A DNA stretch of 32,831 bases from Alphaproteobacteria bacterium (lineage in GTDB: Bacteria; Pseudomonadota; Alphaproteobacteria; SP197), in the NCBI GenBank assembly GCA_028277285.1, contig JANQGO010000108.1:1-32831 (forward strand). Reading direction: 5' to 3'. Positions within the stretch are counted from its first letter, which is position 1; each line of letters begins with the position of its first letter. This document shows, one piece after another, positions 1 to 8,148 of this stretch. The position numbers and the translations under genes are program-made. The notes under the pieces are model-generated. The model made no database searches and was not told where the DNA came from. It saw only the letters and a program-made list of their open reading frames with translations.

Positions 1-18
1 GTCGGCCATCTCCACGAG

Positions 19-98
19 CCCTCGCCCCCGCGTCAGTGGGGGAGAGGGTTGCGCAGGCTTGGGATCGTAAGATCCCTAGCCGGAGCTGGGTGAGGGGG
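19..98 (+). repeat. Interspersed intergenic repeat, copy 1
   Basis: This copy matches, in inverted orientation, a second copy at 16858-16939. It holds three parts. The first is a hairpin with arms at 19-29 and 38-48 (10 of 11 positions pair). The second is a conserved block, AGAGGGTTGCGCAGGCTT, at 43-60. The third is a small 6-bp hairpin (GGGATC-gtaa-GATCCC, 61-76) followed by a second conserved block at 75-98 that ends in GGGTGAGGGGG. It lies just beyond the 3' end of the csaA gene. Similar GC-rich hairpin repeats scattered between genes are common in Alphaproteobacteria. The outer boundary at the left is uncertain because the window starts here. Confidence 0.75.
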
Positions 99-155
99 AA
101 CCAACGGTCGTCATCAGGCGACCGTTTCTCAACAGATCCTAGATGGCCACGTCAG

Positions 156-509
156 CTAATAGAGCCGTCCGCCATTGGGCACGGGGCGGTCGACGGCGGC
201 CAACACGACCTCGCCCTCATCGTCGGGGAAACCCAAGGTCAGCACTTCCGACATCATGGGTCCGATCTGGCGTGGCGGAAAGTTGACCACGGCCGCGACC
301 TGGCGTCCGAGCAGATCGTCCAGCGTGTAGTTGGCGACGACCTGGGCCGACGTCTTGCGCACGCCGATCTCCGGACCGAAATCGATCTGCAGCCGGAAGG
401 CCGGCTTGCGTGCCTCGGGAAAAGGCTCGGCCGCGATCACCGTGCCGACACGGATGTCGACTTTCAGAAAATCATCGATACCGATCTGCTCGGCCGCGGC
501 ACCCGTCAT
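156..509 (-). CDS. csaA: CsaA-like tRNA-binding domain protein
   Basis: A 117-residue protein of the size and pattern of CsaA, a stand-alone tRNA-binding (EMAP-II-like) OB-fold protein. The family is known as a dimeric, export-related chaperone-like protein and the same fold binds tRNA in methionyl- and phenylalanyl-tRNA synthetases. Visible landmarks are DIRVGTV near residue 17, the central KTSAQVV stretch near residue 53, and [19 protein letters not shown] toward the C terminus, all characteristic of CsaA. The ATG overlaps the TGA of the upstream TetR gene by four bases (506-509), so the two are probably co-translated. The physiological role outside Bacillus is poorly defined, so the name reflects the family rather than a proven function. 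Confidence 0.5.
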   Translation of the reverse strand: MTGAAAEQIGIDDFLKVDIRVGTVIAAEPFPEARKPAFRLQIDFGPEIGVRKTSAQVVANYTLDDLLGRQVAAVVNFPPRQIGPMMSEVLTLGFPDDEGEVVLAAVDRPVPNGGRLY

Positions 510-1132
510 GCGGGCTGTTCGACGGCATCGTCCTGACGGTCGTCACCTCGGCGCGGGCCCATGCGGCAGAGCGCCGCGCAAAGCCTGTCGACCTGGCCCA
601 GCCGCTTGTCGAGCAAGGCCATGGTCTTGCCCATGTCCTCGCTGTCATCGGCAAGCCATGTGCGCATGACATCGGCATAGAGCGCCATCAGCCCCTTGAT
701 CCGGACCCGTCCGGCCAAACCGGAGGTATCGATCCGCGCGGCCTCCAGCATCCACGCCATGGAACGCATCAGGCGGCAGGCGCTGCCCATCATGGCGCAG
801 GGATCGGCACCGCAATCGCGCACGATCGCGCGGACCGCGTCCTTGTGCGGCGCCAGCGCGTCGAACCGGCGCATCAAGACGTCGAACAGACGGTCGCGAA
901 CGCTCTCGGCGGCCAGATCGGCACGGTCGCCGGCCAGAACGGCATCGTCGATCTCGTCAGAAAAGGCTTCAAGAATGGCTGCCTTCGAGCCGTAGGCTTC
1001 GTGCACCTGGGCGAGCGTCATGCCGCCTTCCGCGGCGATATCGGCAAGCGTCAGGTCACGCCAACCGCGCTGTGCGGCGAGATTCAGCGCCGTAGCCAGC
1101 GCTGTCTTCGGTACGTCGGCCTTCTTCACCAT
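506..1132 (-). CDS. TetR/AcrR family transcriptional regulator
   Basis: A 208-residue TetR-type regulator. The N-terminal helix-turn-helix lies at about residues 28-48 ([21 protein letters not shown]), followed by the usual [10 protein letters not shown] helix; the remaining all-helical part would bind the ligand and dimerise. I chose the ATG at 1132 because a GGGAGG ribosome binding site sits a few bases upstream of it; an in-frame GTG at 1147 would include that site in the coding region. The gene overlaps csaA by four bases downstream. The ligand and targets cannot be read from sequence. The C-terminal region is not one I can assign to a named subfamily. Confidence 0.5.
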   Translation of the reverse strand: MVKKADVPKTALATALNLAAQRGWRDLTLADIAAEGGMTLAQVHEAYGSKAAILEAFSDEIDDAVLAGDRADLAAESVRDRLFDVLMRRFDALAPHKDAVRAIVRDCGADPCAMMGSACRLMRSMAWMLEAARIDTSGLAGRVRIKGLMALYADVMRTWLADDSEDMGKTMALLDKRLGQVDRLCAALCRMGPRRGDDRQDDAVEQPA

Positions 1133-1214
1133 GGTCAAGCCTCCCACAGGTCATGTCAGGGACCCCCATGGGTGAATCTAGGGTGGCTGGCGCCTTATGC
1201 CAACGCTCAACTGT

Positions 1215-2039
1215 TTAGTTGGCGAGTTCCTTCGAACGGCGGGTCGCCGCGGCGATGGCGCTGTCGAACAGGGGCTGCAGACCGTTTTCGGCCATCAGGA
1301 CCGCCAGCGCTTCAGCTGTGGTGCCGCCCGGGCTGGTCACCGCGCGGCGCAATTCCTCGGCCGATTGGTCGGAAAGGCGCGCCAACTGACCGGCGCCCTC
1401 GACAGTGGCGCTGGCCAGCCGCGCGGCAACGTCGGACGGCAATCCGTTGGCCGCGCCCGCCTTGGCCAGGATCTCGATCAGCAGAAAGACATAGGCCGGA
1501 CCGCTGCCGGAAAGCGCGGTGACCGGATCCATCAGGGCTTCGTCGTCCAGCCACACGGTCTCGCCGACCGTCGCGGCAAGCGCATCGGCGGCGGCACGCT
1601 GCGCGCCGGACACACGGGCGTTGGCGACCAGGGCTGTGATGCCATGGCCGACTGCCGCCGGCGTGTTCGGCATCGATCTGACGATCGCGGTGTTTTCGCC
1701 GAGCGCACGCTCGAAGAAACCGATCGTCGTTCCCGCCGCGATCGAGAGGACCAGCGCGCCGGCATCGGCGAAACGCTGCAACCCGGCGACCGCATCCGCC
1801 ATCACCTGCGGCTTGACGGCGACCACGATGACGGAGGGCGCAAAGCCGGCCGGCACGTCGCCGGCATCACTGACGACGGCAACGCCGTGGTCGGCCGCGA
1901 TGCCCTCGGCGGTCGCCTCGGCCGGTTCGATGACGACGATGTCGTCGGCGTCGATGCCTTGGCCGCGCCACCCTGCCAACATGGCGCCACCCATCTTGCC
2001 GCAACCGACCAGCAGCACGGGGAACGCGTCGGAAAGCAT
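1215..2039 (-). CDS. proC: Pyrroline-5-carboxylate reductase
   Basis: The last step of proline synthesis: NAD(P)H-dependent reduction of 1-pyrroline-5-carboxylate to L-proline. The 274-residue length is typical of the family. The Rossmann motif is visible at the N terminus (VGCGKMGGAM, about residues 11-20) and VAVKPQVM follows near residue 78. The C-terminal dimerisation domain contains the family signature region ALSGSGPAYVFLLIEIL and SPGGTTAEAL. It starts only four bases after the stop of the YbjN gene, which suggests co-transcription. The 3' end stands about 80 bases before the TetR gene start, so the minus-strand series may continue as one transcript. Confidence 0.5.
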   Translation of the reverse strand: MLSDAFPVLLVGCGKMGGAMLAGWRGQGIDADDIVVIEPAEATAEGIAADHGVAVVSDAGDVPAGFAPSVIVVAVKPQVMADAVAGLQRFADAGALVLSIAAGTTIGFFERALGENTAIVRSMPNTPAAVGHGITALVANARVSGAQRAAADALAATVGETVWLDDEALMDPVTALSGSGPAYVFLLIEILAKAGAANGLPSDVAARLASATVEGAGQLARLSDQSAEELRRAVTSPGGTTAEALAVLMAENGLQPLFDSAIAAATRRSKELAN

Positions 2040-2043
2040 GGGG

Positions 2044-2550
2044 TCAGGCTTCGCCGACCGGATCGATGATGGCGGCGCTGACGGCGTCTTCGGCGGACTT
2101 GCCGTCGCCGATCACGTATTGGAAGGCGGGATAGAAACGTTCGGATTCAGAGATCGTGATGTCGATCAGATCGGCCAGCTGCTCGTCGGTCGGCATGTCG
2201 TGACCGCCCAGCAACAGCGCGTGCCGGTAAGTGATCACGCGCTCACCGCTGAACAGGTCGAAATGGCCGACCCACAGGCGCTCGTTCACATAGGCCAGCA
2301 GGCGGCAGACCTCCGAAAGCCTGTCTTCCGGCACCTTCAGGTCGAAGGCGCAGGACAACATCAGCGCATCAAGCTCGCCCTCCCAGCCGAACCACATGCG
2401 GTAGGCGCACCAGCGGCCCTCGATCTCGACGGCGATTTCGTTCTCGGCCAGGCGCTCGCACGCCCACGCATTGGCCGTGACAAACCGCTCGACCATATCC
2501 AGCGGGTGCTGGTCCGGGCCGGTCGCCTCTTCTTCCAACAAATCCGTCAC
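2044..2550 (-). CDS. YbjN domain-containing protein
   Basis: A 168-residue protein of the YbjN family, which has a fold like the type III secretion chaperones. No enzymatic motif is present. It is acidic and soluble, with no signal peptide or membrane segment. The recognisable core runs from about LDMVERFVTANAW through WGWEGELDALM-like and LYAYVNERLWVGHFD-like stretches. The start is a GTG at 2550, preceded by an AAGGAG ribosome binding site about seven bases upstream. The gene lies just upstream of proC, an order that recurs in Alphaproteobacteria. In enterobacteria YbjN is tied to motility and stress phenotypes, but here the function is unknown. Confidence 0.5.
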   Translation of the reverse strand: MTDLLEEEATGPDQHPLDMVERFVTANAWACERLAENEIAVEIEGRWCAYRMWFGWEGELDALMLSCAFDLKVPEDRLSEVCRLLAYVNERLWVGHFDLFSGERVITYRHALLLGGHDMPTDEQLADLIDITISESERFYPAFQYVIGDGKSAEDAVSAAIIDPVGEA

Positions 2551-2612
2551 TGCGCCTCTCCTTGTCGAGGCACGGTAAAGCCTTACCGCGATGGAGGTGA
2601 AGGGGATGCACT

Positions 2613-2649
2613 GTCTGGCAGCATCGACACAAAGGTCAGCCTGCCAGAC
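2613..2649. other. Stem-loop between ubiK and the YbjN gene
   Basis: Arms GTCTGGCAG (2613-2621) and CTGCCAGAC (2641-2649) pair perfectly over nine bases around a 19-base loop. It begins about 14 bases beyond the stop codon of the minus-strand ubiK gene, so it could act as a terminator or a transcript-end structure for that gene. There is no following T tract, so intrinsic termination is not well supported. Confidence 0.5.
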
Positions 2650-2662
2650 GGTTCTTGTCCCA

Positions 2663-3001
2663 TCAACTGGCTTTCTGCGCCTTTTTTGTACCCGTTGTGG
2701 ACGTTTTCTTTCGTTTGGAGGAGGCCGATCCGCCTATCTTTTTCGCTGATTCCAGAGCTTCCACCCGCGCCTCGAGCGCCTCGATGCGCGCGCTCAGCCG
2801 CTCGTTCTCCTGGCGCGCCAGAGCCGCCATGTCGCGGACGACCTCGAAATCCTCACGGTTGACCAAGTCCATGCGCTCGAAGACGCCCTCAAGCTGCTGG
2901 CGCAGGCGCGCCTCGACCTCTTCGCGCACGCCGGACGCCGCGGTCACCGCGCCGCTCAGGACACGCGCGAAATCGTCCAGTATCCGGTTGTCGGTTTGCA
3001 T
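2663..3001 (-). CDS. ubiK: Ubiquinone biosynthesis accessory factor UbiK (BMFP family)
   Basis: A 112-residue protein of the BMFP/YqiC family, now known in enterobacteria as UbiK, an accessory factor for aerobic ubiquinone synthesis that associates with UbiJ. Visible parts are an N-terminal amphipathic region (NRILDDFARVLSGAV), a linker, and a C-terminal coiled coil rich in heptads (ENERLSARIEALEARVEAL), then a basic Lys/Ser/Thr tail. I chose the ATG at 3001 because GGAGA lies about eight bases upstream; an upstream in-frame ATG at 3049 lacks that support. It is divergent from lgt. The link to quinone synthesis is family knowledge, not visible in the sequence itself. Confidence 0.5.
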   Translation of the reverse strand: MQTDNRILDDFARVLSGAVTAASGVREEVEARLRQQLEGVFERMDLVNREDFEVVRDMAALARQENERLSARIEALEARVEALESAKKIGGSASSKRKKTSTTGTKKAQKAS

Positions 3002-3198
3002 GGTGACTTCTCCAGGTTTGATGGGCGTCATATGGCCTGATCGCGCCATAACCGCAACCGTTCGGTCACGATCGGTTGAATTGAGATGCCAAATGGGCCA
3101 GAACCGGGCGATTTCGTCGATCGATAGATGCTGGAGAAGCGATTCAAAGACGGGTTTATCTGCTCTAAGGTCGCGGTCGCCAAAGCTCCGGAAGCTTC

Positions 3199-4056
3199 AT
3201 GCACGCACTTGCCCTCGCCTTTCCCGAGATCGATCCGACACTGGTCCAGATCGGCCCCTTCGCCATCCGCTGGTATGCGCTCGCCTATGTGGCGGGCATC
3301 CTGCTTGGCTGGGGCTATGCCATTGTGCTGGCGCGCCGGTCGCCGGTCGCCATCGACCGCAAGACGATCGACGATCTGCTGCTATGGATCACGCTGGGCA
3401 TCGTTCTGGGCGGGCGTCTGGGCTACGTCCTGTTCTACAAGCCCGGCTACTACATCCACCATCCCGGCGAAATCTTCGCCGTGTGGGAAGGCGGCATGGC
3501 GTTCCACGGCGGCCTGCTGGGCGTCATCCTGGCCTTCACGATCTTTGCCCGCATCAAGAAGATCCCGGTCCTGGCGCTGGGCGACATCGTCGCCTCGGTG
3601 GTGCCGATCGGCCTCTTCCTGGGGCGTTGCGCCAACTTCATCAACGGCGAGCTGTTTGGCCGCGTCACCGACGTGCCCTGGGCCTTCGTCTTTCCCCATG
3701 GCGGTCCGGAGCCGCGCCACCCCAGCCAGCTCTACGAGGCCGCGCTGGAGGGCCTGGTGCTTGGCCTCGTGGTCTACTGGGCATGGCGGGCGACATCGCT
3801 CAGGCTGCGTCCGGGTGCCATCGGCGGGCTGTTCCTGGCCGGCTACGGCATCTCCCGCTTTGTCGTCGAGTTCTTCCGTGAGCCGGACGCGCATCTCGGT
3901 TTCCTGTTCGCCGGCGCGACCATGGGCCAACTGCTGTCGCTGCCGATGATCGTGATCGGTCTGGCCCTGATAATCTGGGCGAAACCCTATGTCGCGCCCG
4001 CCCAGGAAGCGCCGGCGAAAGCCAAGCCCTCCAAAGCCAAACGCAAGAAGACGTGA
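3199..4056 (+). CDS. lgt: Prolipoprotein diacylglyceryl transferase
   Basis: Transfers diacylglycerol from phosphatidylglycerol to the lipobox cysteine of prolipoproteins, the first step of lipoprotein maturation in the inner membrane. At 285 residues it has the usual length with about seven membrane segments. The Lgt signature GRCANFINGELFGR is present near residues 142-155, together with GGMAFHGGLLG and the HPSQLYEA motif. The C-terminal tail is short and rich in Lys, Ala and Pro. The stop overlaps the GTG start of the next gene by four bases, so lgt, the methyltransferase and pgeF form one translationally coupled operon. The ribosome binding site before the ATG is weak (GGAAG). Confidence 0.5.
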   Translation: MHALALAFPEIDPTLVQIGPFAIRWYALAYVAGILLGWGYAIVLARRSPVAIDRKTIDDLLLWITLGIVLGGRLGYVLFYKPGYYIHHPGEIFAVWEGGMAFHGGLLGVILAFTIFARIKKIPVLALGDIVASVVPIGLFLGRCANFINGELFGRVTDVPWAFVFPHGGPEPRHPSQLYEAALEGLVLGLVVYWAWRATSLRLRPGAIGGLFLAGYGISRFVVEFFREPDAHLGFLFAGATMGQLLSLPMIVIGLALIIWAKPYVAPAQEAPAKAKPSKAKRKKT

Positions 4057-5114
4057 GCGACCTGGCGGCCATGCTGCATCAGCGCATCGCCCGCGACGGC
4101 CCGATCGGGGTCGATGCTTTCATGGCCGAGGCGCTCGGCAACGCCGCGTTCGGCTACTACATGCATCGTGACCCCTTCGGCCGCCAGGGCGACTTCGTCA
4201 CCGCGCCGGAAACCAGTCAGATGTTCGGCGAACTGCTGGGGCTGTGGTGTGTCGACGCATGGCAGCAGGCCGGCGCGCCGCAGCGCGCGTTGCTGATCGA
4301 AATGGGTCCGGGCCGCGGCACCTTGATGGCCGATGCGCTGCGCGCGATGGCCGTGCTTCCCGCCGCGCGCGATGCCTTTGCGGTTCATCTCGTCGAGACC
4401 AGCCCGCATCTGCGTGGCATACAGCGCACAGCGCTGGCCGATCAAGAGATCGCGTGGCACGATAGGCTGGACGACATCGATGACGGCTGCCCGGCCTTCG
4501 TCATCGCCAACGAGTTCTTCGATGCCCTGCCGGTGCGTCAGTTCGTCGCCACCGCGTCCGGATGGCGCGAGCGTCTTATCGCCAGCGACGGTGAGGTCTT
4601 CTCGCCGGTGCTGGCCGAGGCGGCGACGGTGAACGGCCTGCCGCCGCTGGCCCCGGCCGGCCGCGTGACCGAAATCTCGCCGGTTCGCCAAGCGATGATG
4701 ACATCGCTGGCCGGACGGTTGGCGCGCGACGGCGGCGCGGCCCTGGTGATCGATTTTGCCGGTAGCGGCGACACACTGCAGGCCGTGCGCGATCACCGTC
4801 ACGCCGAGCGTTTCGCCAGTCCCGGTGACGCCGACCTGGCTGCCGCCGTCGACTTTGGCGCGCTGACCGAGGCCGCCGAAGACATCGGCGCGTCCTGTTT
4901 CGGCCCGGTCGATCAAGGCGCCTTCCTCAAACAACTCGGCATCGAAGCCAGGGCCTCGACCCTCGCCCAATCGGCCAACGACGAGCAAAGGGCGCAGATT
5001 GCCGCCGGGTTCGCCCGCCTGACCGGCGACGATGCCATGGGTCGCCTCTACAAGGTCCTCGCGCTGGCCGGCGCGCGCGCCGTGACGCCGGCAGGCTTTG
5101 GAGACGCGCCATGA
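4053..5114 (+). CDS. MidA/NDUFAF7-like SAM-dependent methyltransferase
   Basis: A 353-residue class I methyltransferase of the DUF185 family, which includes mitochondrial NDUFAF7/MidA, an arginine methyltransferase needed for assembly of respiratory complex I. The N-terminal family motif YYMHRDPFGRQGDFVTAPE is present near residues 31-50, followed by the FGELLGLW helix and the SAM-binding loop EMGPGRGTLMADALR near residue 85. FVIANEFFDALPVRQF near residue 150 is also characteristic. It starts with GTG at 4053, overlapping the lgt stop, and its own stop overlaps pgeF by four bases. Complex I as the bacterial target is inferred from the mitochondrial member and not proven. Confidence 0.5.
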   Translation: MSDLAAMLHQRIARDGPIGVDAFMAEALGNAAFGYYMHRDPFGRQGDFVTAPETSQMFGELLGLWCVDAWQQAGAPQRALLIEMGPGRGTLMADALRAMAVLPAARDAFAVHLVETSPHLRGIQRTALADQEIAWHDRLDDIDDGCPAFVIANEFFDALPVRQFVATASGWRERLIASDGEVFSPVLAEAATVNGLPPLAPAGRVTEISPVRQAMMTSLAGRLARDGGAALVIDFAGSGDTLQAVRDHRHAERFASPGDADLAAAVDFGALTEAAEDIGASCFGPVDQGAFLKQLGIEARASTLAQSANDEQRAQIAAGFARLTGDDAMGRLYKVLALAGARAVTPAGFGDAP

Positions 5115-5890
5115 TCACCGCCAGCGCGCTTGACGGCGGCGGCCTGTGCCACGGCTTTTTTGATCGCACCGGCGGTGTCAGCAGCGGCATCTACGCGACG
5201 CGCAATTGCGGTTTCGGTTCCGACGACCACCGCGACGCCGTCGCCGAGAACCGGCGCCGCGTGACCAACGCCTTGGGCGTCGGCGACGACCGGCTGTGCA
5301 CGCTTTATCAGATCCACAGCGACCAGGTGGTCACCGTGCGCGCGCCGGACGACGTCGCGGGCCAGAAAGCCGATGCGATGGTCACGGCCGAGCCGGGCAT
5401 CGCGCTTGGCGTGCTGACCGCCGATTGCGCGCCCATTCTGTTCGCCGACCGCCAAGCCAAGGTGGTCGGCGCGGCCCATGCCGGCTGGAAGGGCGCGCTT
5501 GTCGGCATCGCCGAGGCGACCGTCGATGCCATGGTGTCGCTGGGCGCCAAGCGCGAAGACATCGCGGCCATGATCGGCCCGTGTATTGCGCCCGCGTCCT
5601 ATGAGGTGGGGCCGGAGTTTCGGGCCCGCTTTGTCGACGCCGGCCCCGCCAACGCACGTTTCTTCACCGAATCGAAGCGGGCCGGCCATGCCATGTTCGA
5701 TCTGCCGGGTTACCTGCTGGCCCGGCTTTCGCTGCTTGGCCTGCGCTCAACGAGCTGGACGGGTCACGATACGTGCGCCGACAGCGAGCGTTTCTTCAGC
5801 TATCGCCGCAGCGTCCATCGAAGCGAACCGGACTACGGCCGACAGGTCTCGGCTATCGCGTTGGCACCCAGCCAACCAGGGTCGTTATGA
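5111..5890 (+). CDS. pgeF: Peptidoglycan editing factor PgeF (laccase-domain)
   Basis: A 259-residue member of the YfiH/PgeF family (formerly polyphenol oxidase, laccase domain). In E. coli the protein removes wrongly incorporated L-Ser-containing stem peptides from peptidoglycan precursors; mammalian FAMIN relatives act on purine nucleosides. The metal and active-site signature is intact: QIHSDQVV near residue 74, LTADCAPILFAD near residue 103, AAHAGWKGAL near residue 122, and IGPCIAPASYEVG near residue 157. Last gene of the lgt operon, starting on a four-base overlap with the methyltransferase. It is convergent with nhaA, whose stop is only a few bases away. Editing activity is by homology. 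Confidence 0.5.
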   Translation: MITASALDGGGLCHGFFDRTGGVSSGIYATRNCGFGSDDHRDAVAENRRRVTNALGVGDDRLCTLYQIHSDQVVTVRAPDDVAGQKADAMVTAEPGIALGVLTADCAPILFADRQAKVVGAAHAGWKGALVGIAEATVDAMVSLGAKREDIAAMIGPCIAPASYEVGPEFRARFVDAGPANARFFTESKRAGHAMFDLPGYLLARLSLLGLRSTSWTGHDTCADSERFFSYRRSVHRSEPDYGRQVSAIALAPSQPGSL

Positions 5891-5895
5891 CGGGG

Positions 5896-7104
5896 CTAGG
5901 CGACGGACGGTTCGGGATCGGCTTGCGCGACCGGCGGCCGCCGGTTTCTGACGGCGAAGTGCAGGACGGCATAACCGAGCGTGCCGGACAAAATCGATCC
6001 GGAGAGCACGCCGAGCTTCACCATGTTGACCTGCTCGACACCGTTGAATGCCAGGCCGCCGATGAACAGACTCATGGTAAAGCCGACACCGGTCAGCAGG
6101 CAGACGCCATACATCATGGGCCAGGTACAGCCCTCCGGCAGGCGCGCGATGCCCAGTTTGATGATCAACCAGGCGCCGCCGAAGACGCCGATCTGTTTGC
6201 CGACGAAGAGCCCGAGCGCGACGCCAAGCGGGATCGGCGCCATCATCGCCTCGACACTAACGTCGCCGAGATAAAGGCCCGCATTGGCAAAACCGAAGAC
6301 CGGCAGGATACCGAAGGCAACCCAGGGGTGCAGACCGTGCTCCAGACGCCTGAGCGGCGAGCGCCCGTGTTCATCCTGGGCCTTGAGCGGGATCGCCATG
6401 GCCAGCGCGACGCCGGCCAGTGTCGCGTGCACGCCGGACTTCAGAACGCAGACCCACACAAAAAGACCGATCAGCATATAGGGCGTCAGCCGCGTCACGC
6501 CCAGAAGGTTCAGGACGACCAGGCCGATCAACCCGAGCGCCGAGATGGCCAGCGACAGCACCGAGAGATCGGCGGTGTAGAAGATCGCAATGACGACAAT
6601 GGCGCCAAGATCGTCCAGGATCGCAAGCGCGGTCAGGAAGATCTTCAAGGTGACCGGCGCGCGGCTTCCCAACAGCGCCAGGATGCCCAAGGCGAACGCG
6701 ATGTCGGTCGCCGCCGGAATCGCCCAGCCGCGCATAGCCTGGGCATCGCCTATGTTAAAGATGGTGTAGACCAGAGCGGGCACTGCCATGCCACCGATGG
6801 CGGCAATACCGGGCAGGATGATCTGATCGCGCGACGACAGGTCGCCCTCCATGACCTCGCGCTTCAGCTCCAGACCGACCAGAAAGAAGAAAACCGCCAT
6901 GAGCCCGTCGTTGACCCACAGCAGGAGCGGCTTGGAAATATCCAGCGTACCGACCGAAACGACGACGGGCGTGGTCAAGAGCAGATCATAAATGTGCGAA
7001 AGACCCACGTTTTCGACCAGAATAGCCAGCACGGCCGCGGCCATGAGCACCATGCCCGCAGCACTTTCCAGCTTCAGAAAATCACGCAACGTAGGTAACG
7101 CCAT
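5896..7104 (-). CDS. nhaA: Na+/H+ antiporter NhaA
   Basis: A 402-residue inner-membrane antiporter with about twelve membrane segments, exchanging two protons in for one sodium out to maintain pH and sodium balance. The cation-binding residues are visible: the TDIAFALG motif gives Asp134 and LDDLGAIV gives Asp164-Asp165, matching Asp133, Asp163 and Asp164 of the E. coli protein. The N terminus has FLKLESAAGMVLM, typical of the family. It is divergent from the Na+/Ca2+ antiporter gene with only 60 bases between their starts, so both sodium-linked exchangers may share a promoter region. No NhaR-like regulator is adjacent. The gene is intact. Confidence 0.5.
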   Translation of the reverse strand: MALPTLRDFLKLESAAGMVLMAAAVLAILVENVGLSHIYDLLLTTPVVVSVGTLDISKPLLLWVNDGLMAVFFFLVGLELKREVMEGDLSSRDQIILPGIAAIGGMAVPALVYTIFNIGDAQAMRGWAIPAATDIAFALGILALLGSRAPVTLKIFLTALAILDDLGAIVVIAIFYTADLSVLSLAISALGLIGLVVLNLLGVTRLTPYMLIGLFVWVCVLKSGVHATLAGVALAMAIPLKAQDEHGRSPLRRLEHGLHPWVAFGILPVFGFANAGLYLGDVSVEAMMAPIPLGVALGLFVGKQIGVFGGAWLIIKLGIARLPEGCTWPMMYGVCLLTGVGFTMSLFIGGLAFNGVEQVNMVKLGVLSGSILSGTLGYAVLHFAVRNRRPPVAQADPEPSVA

Positions 7105-7164
7105 CTCTTCAAATCACCCTTTGCCGTTCTAGCTATAGGTAACCCGGCTTCCGATTGGAACTCT
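7105..7164. promoter_or_regulatory. Divergent intergenic region nhaA / Na+/Ca2+ antiporter
   Basis: Only 60 bases separate the two divergent start codons, so both promoters or leaderless starts must lie here or extend into the coding regions. A TATAGG at 7134-7139 is the most -10-like element for the plus strand, but no convincing -35 box is present. The plus-strand start has only a short GGA upstream as a ribosome binding site. Confidence 0.5.
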
Positions 7165-8106
7165 ATGTCATACTTGTACGTCTTCGTCGGCCTGATTTTG
7201 TTGTTCTTGGGCGGCGAACTCCTGGTCCGTGGCAGCGTCGCCCTGGCTTTGAAACTTGGCGTTTCGAAGCTGATCGTGGCCGTTGTTCTGGTCGGGTTCG
7301 GAACATCGGCACCGGAAGTCCTGGTTAGCATTGAGTCGGCCGTCCTGGGTCATCCCGAGCTGGCGCTGGGCAACGCGGTCGGCAGCAACATCGCCAATAT
7401 TCTTTTGATTGTCGGTGTCAGCGCCGCCATTGCGCCAGTTGTTGTCAAGCGCGCACAGGTCAACCATGACATGTGGCTGGTGCTCTTGGTGACGGCAGCC
7501 TTCGTCGCCGCCGGTTTGATCAGCGAGTTGACGTTCTGGCACGGCCTGGTGATGTTGACGTGTCTTGGCATCTACGTTTGCCACGGCTACCGGCGCGCAC
7601 GGCGTACGGACACCGCCGATCTGACAGCAGAGACCGAAATCGACCCGGAAACGATGGCGCTGAGCCACGCCATCGTCTTTGCCATCGTCGGCCTGATCCT
7701 GCTGATCGTCGGCGCTGATCGCCTGGTCGCTGGGGCCGTCCTCATCGCTCATGAACTCGGCGTGCCCGAGGCCGTGATCGGCCTGACCATCGTCGCCATC
7801 GGATCGTCCCTGCCCGAACTCGCGATCTGCGCCGCGGCGGCACGGCGGCGCGAGCCTCTTGTCGCCATCGGCAATGTCCTGGGCAGCAACATATTCAACC
7901 TGCTGGGTGCGATGGGCGTGGTCGCGCTGATCACCAATGTCGGCATCGCCGAGACCATGATCGGGCTCGATCTCGTCATCATGCTGGCGATGACCGTCGC
8001 GCTCGCGATCCTGCTGCTTTATGTCAATCGCATTGGCCGCACCACCGGCCTATGCTTTGTCGGAGCCTACTGTCTTTATCTGGCCGGGCAGTTCGACGTC
8101 TTCTAA
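7165..8106 (+). CDS. Calcium/sodium antiporter (CaxA/YrbG family)
   Basis: A 313-residue membrane protein of the Ca2+/cation antiporter superfamily, related to K+-dependent Na+/Ca2+ exchangers and E. coli YrbG. The two inverted alpha-repeats that form the ion sites are both clear: GFGTSAPEVLVS with GNAVGSNIANIL (about residues 49-80), and AIGSSLPELAIC with GNVLGSNIFNLLG (about residues 212-249). About ten membrane segments are expected. A charged cytoplasmic loop separates the halves (residues about 140-165). It is divergent from nhaA. The transported ion cannot be fixed from sequence; the family includes Ca2+ exporters and proteins of unknown specificity. Confidence 0.5.
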   Translation: MSYLYVFVGLILLFLGGELLVRGSVALALKLGVSKLIVAVVLVGFGTSAPEVLVSIESAVLGHPELALGNAVGSNIANILLIVGVSAAIAPVVVKRAQVNHDMWLVLLVTAAFVAAGLISELTFWHGLVMLTCLGIYVCHGYRRARRTDTADLTAETEIDPETMALSHAIVFAIVGLILLIVGADRLVAGAVLIAHELGVPEAVIGLTIVAIGSSLPELAICAAAARRREPLVAIGNVLGSNIFNLLGAMGVVALITNVGIAETMIGLDLVIMLAMTVALAILLLYVNRIGRTTGLCFVGAYCLYLAGQFDVF

Positions 8107-8148
8107 GGCGTTCCGGGGACCGGCCTTCAGAACCTGGGGGATGGCCTG

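Noticed and set aside
36-100. Similar short peptides ending PSRSWVRG encoded at both ends of the first 17 kb
   Set aside because: These are translations of the intergenic repeat copies, not protein genes; the shared peptide simply reflects the repeated DNA.
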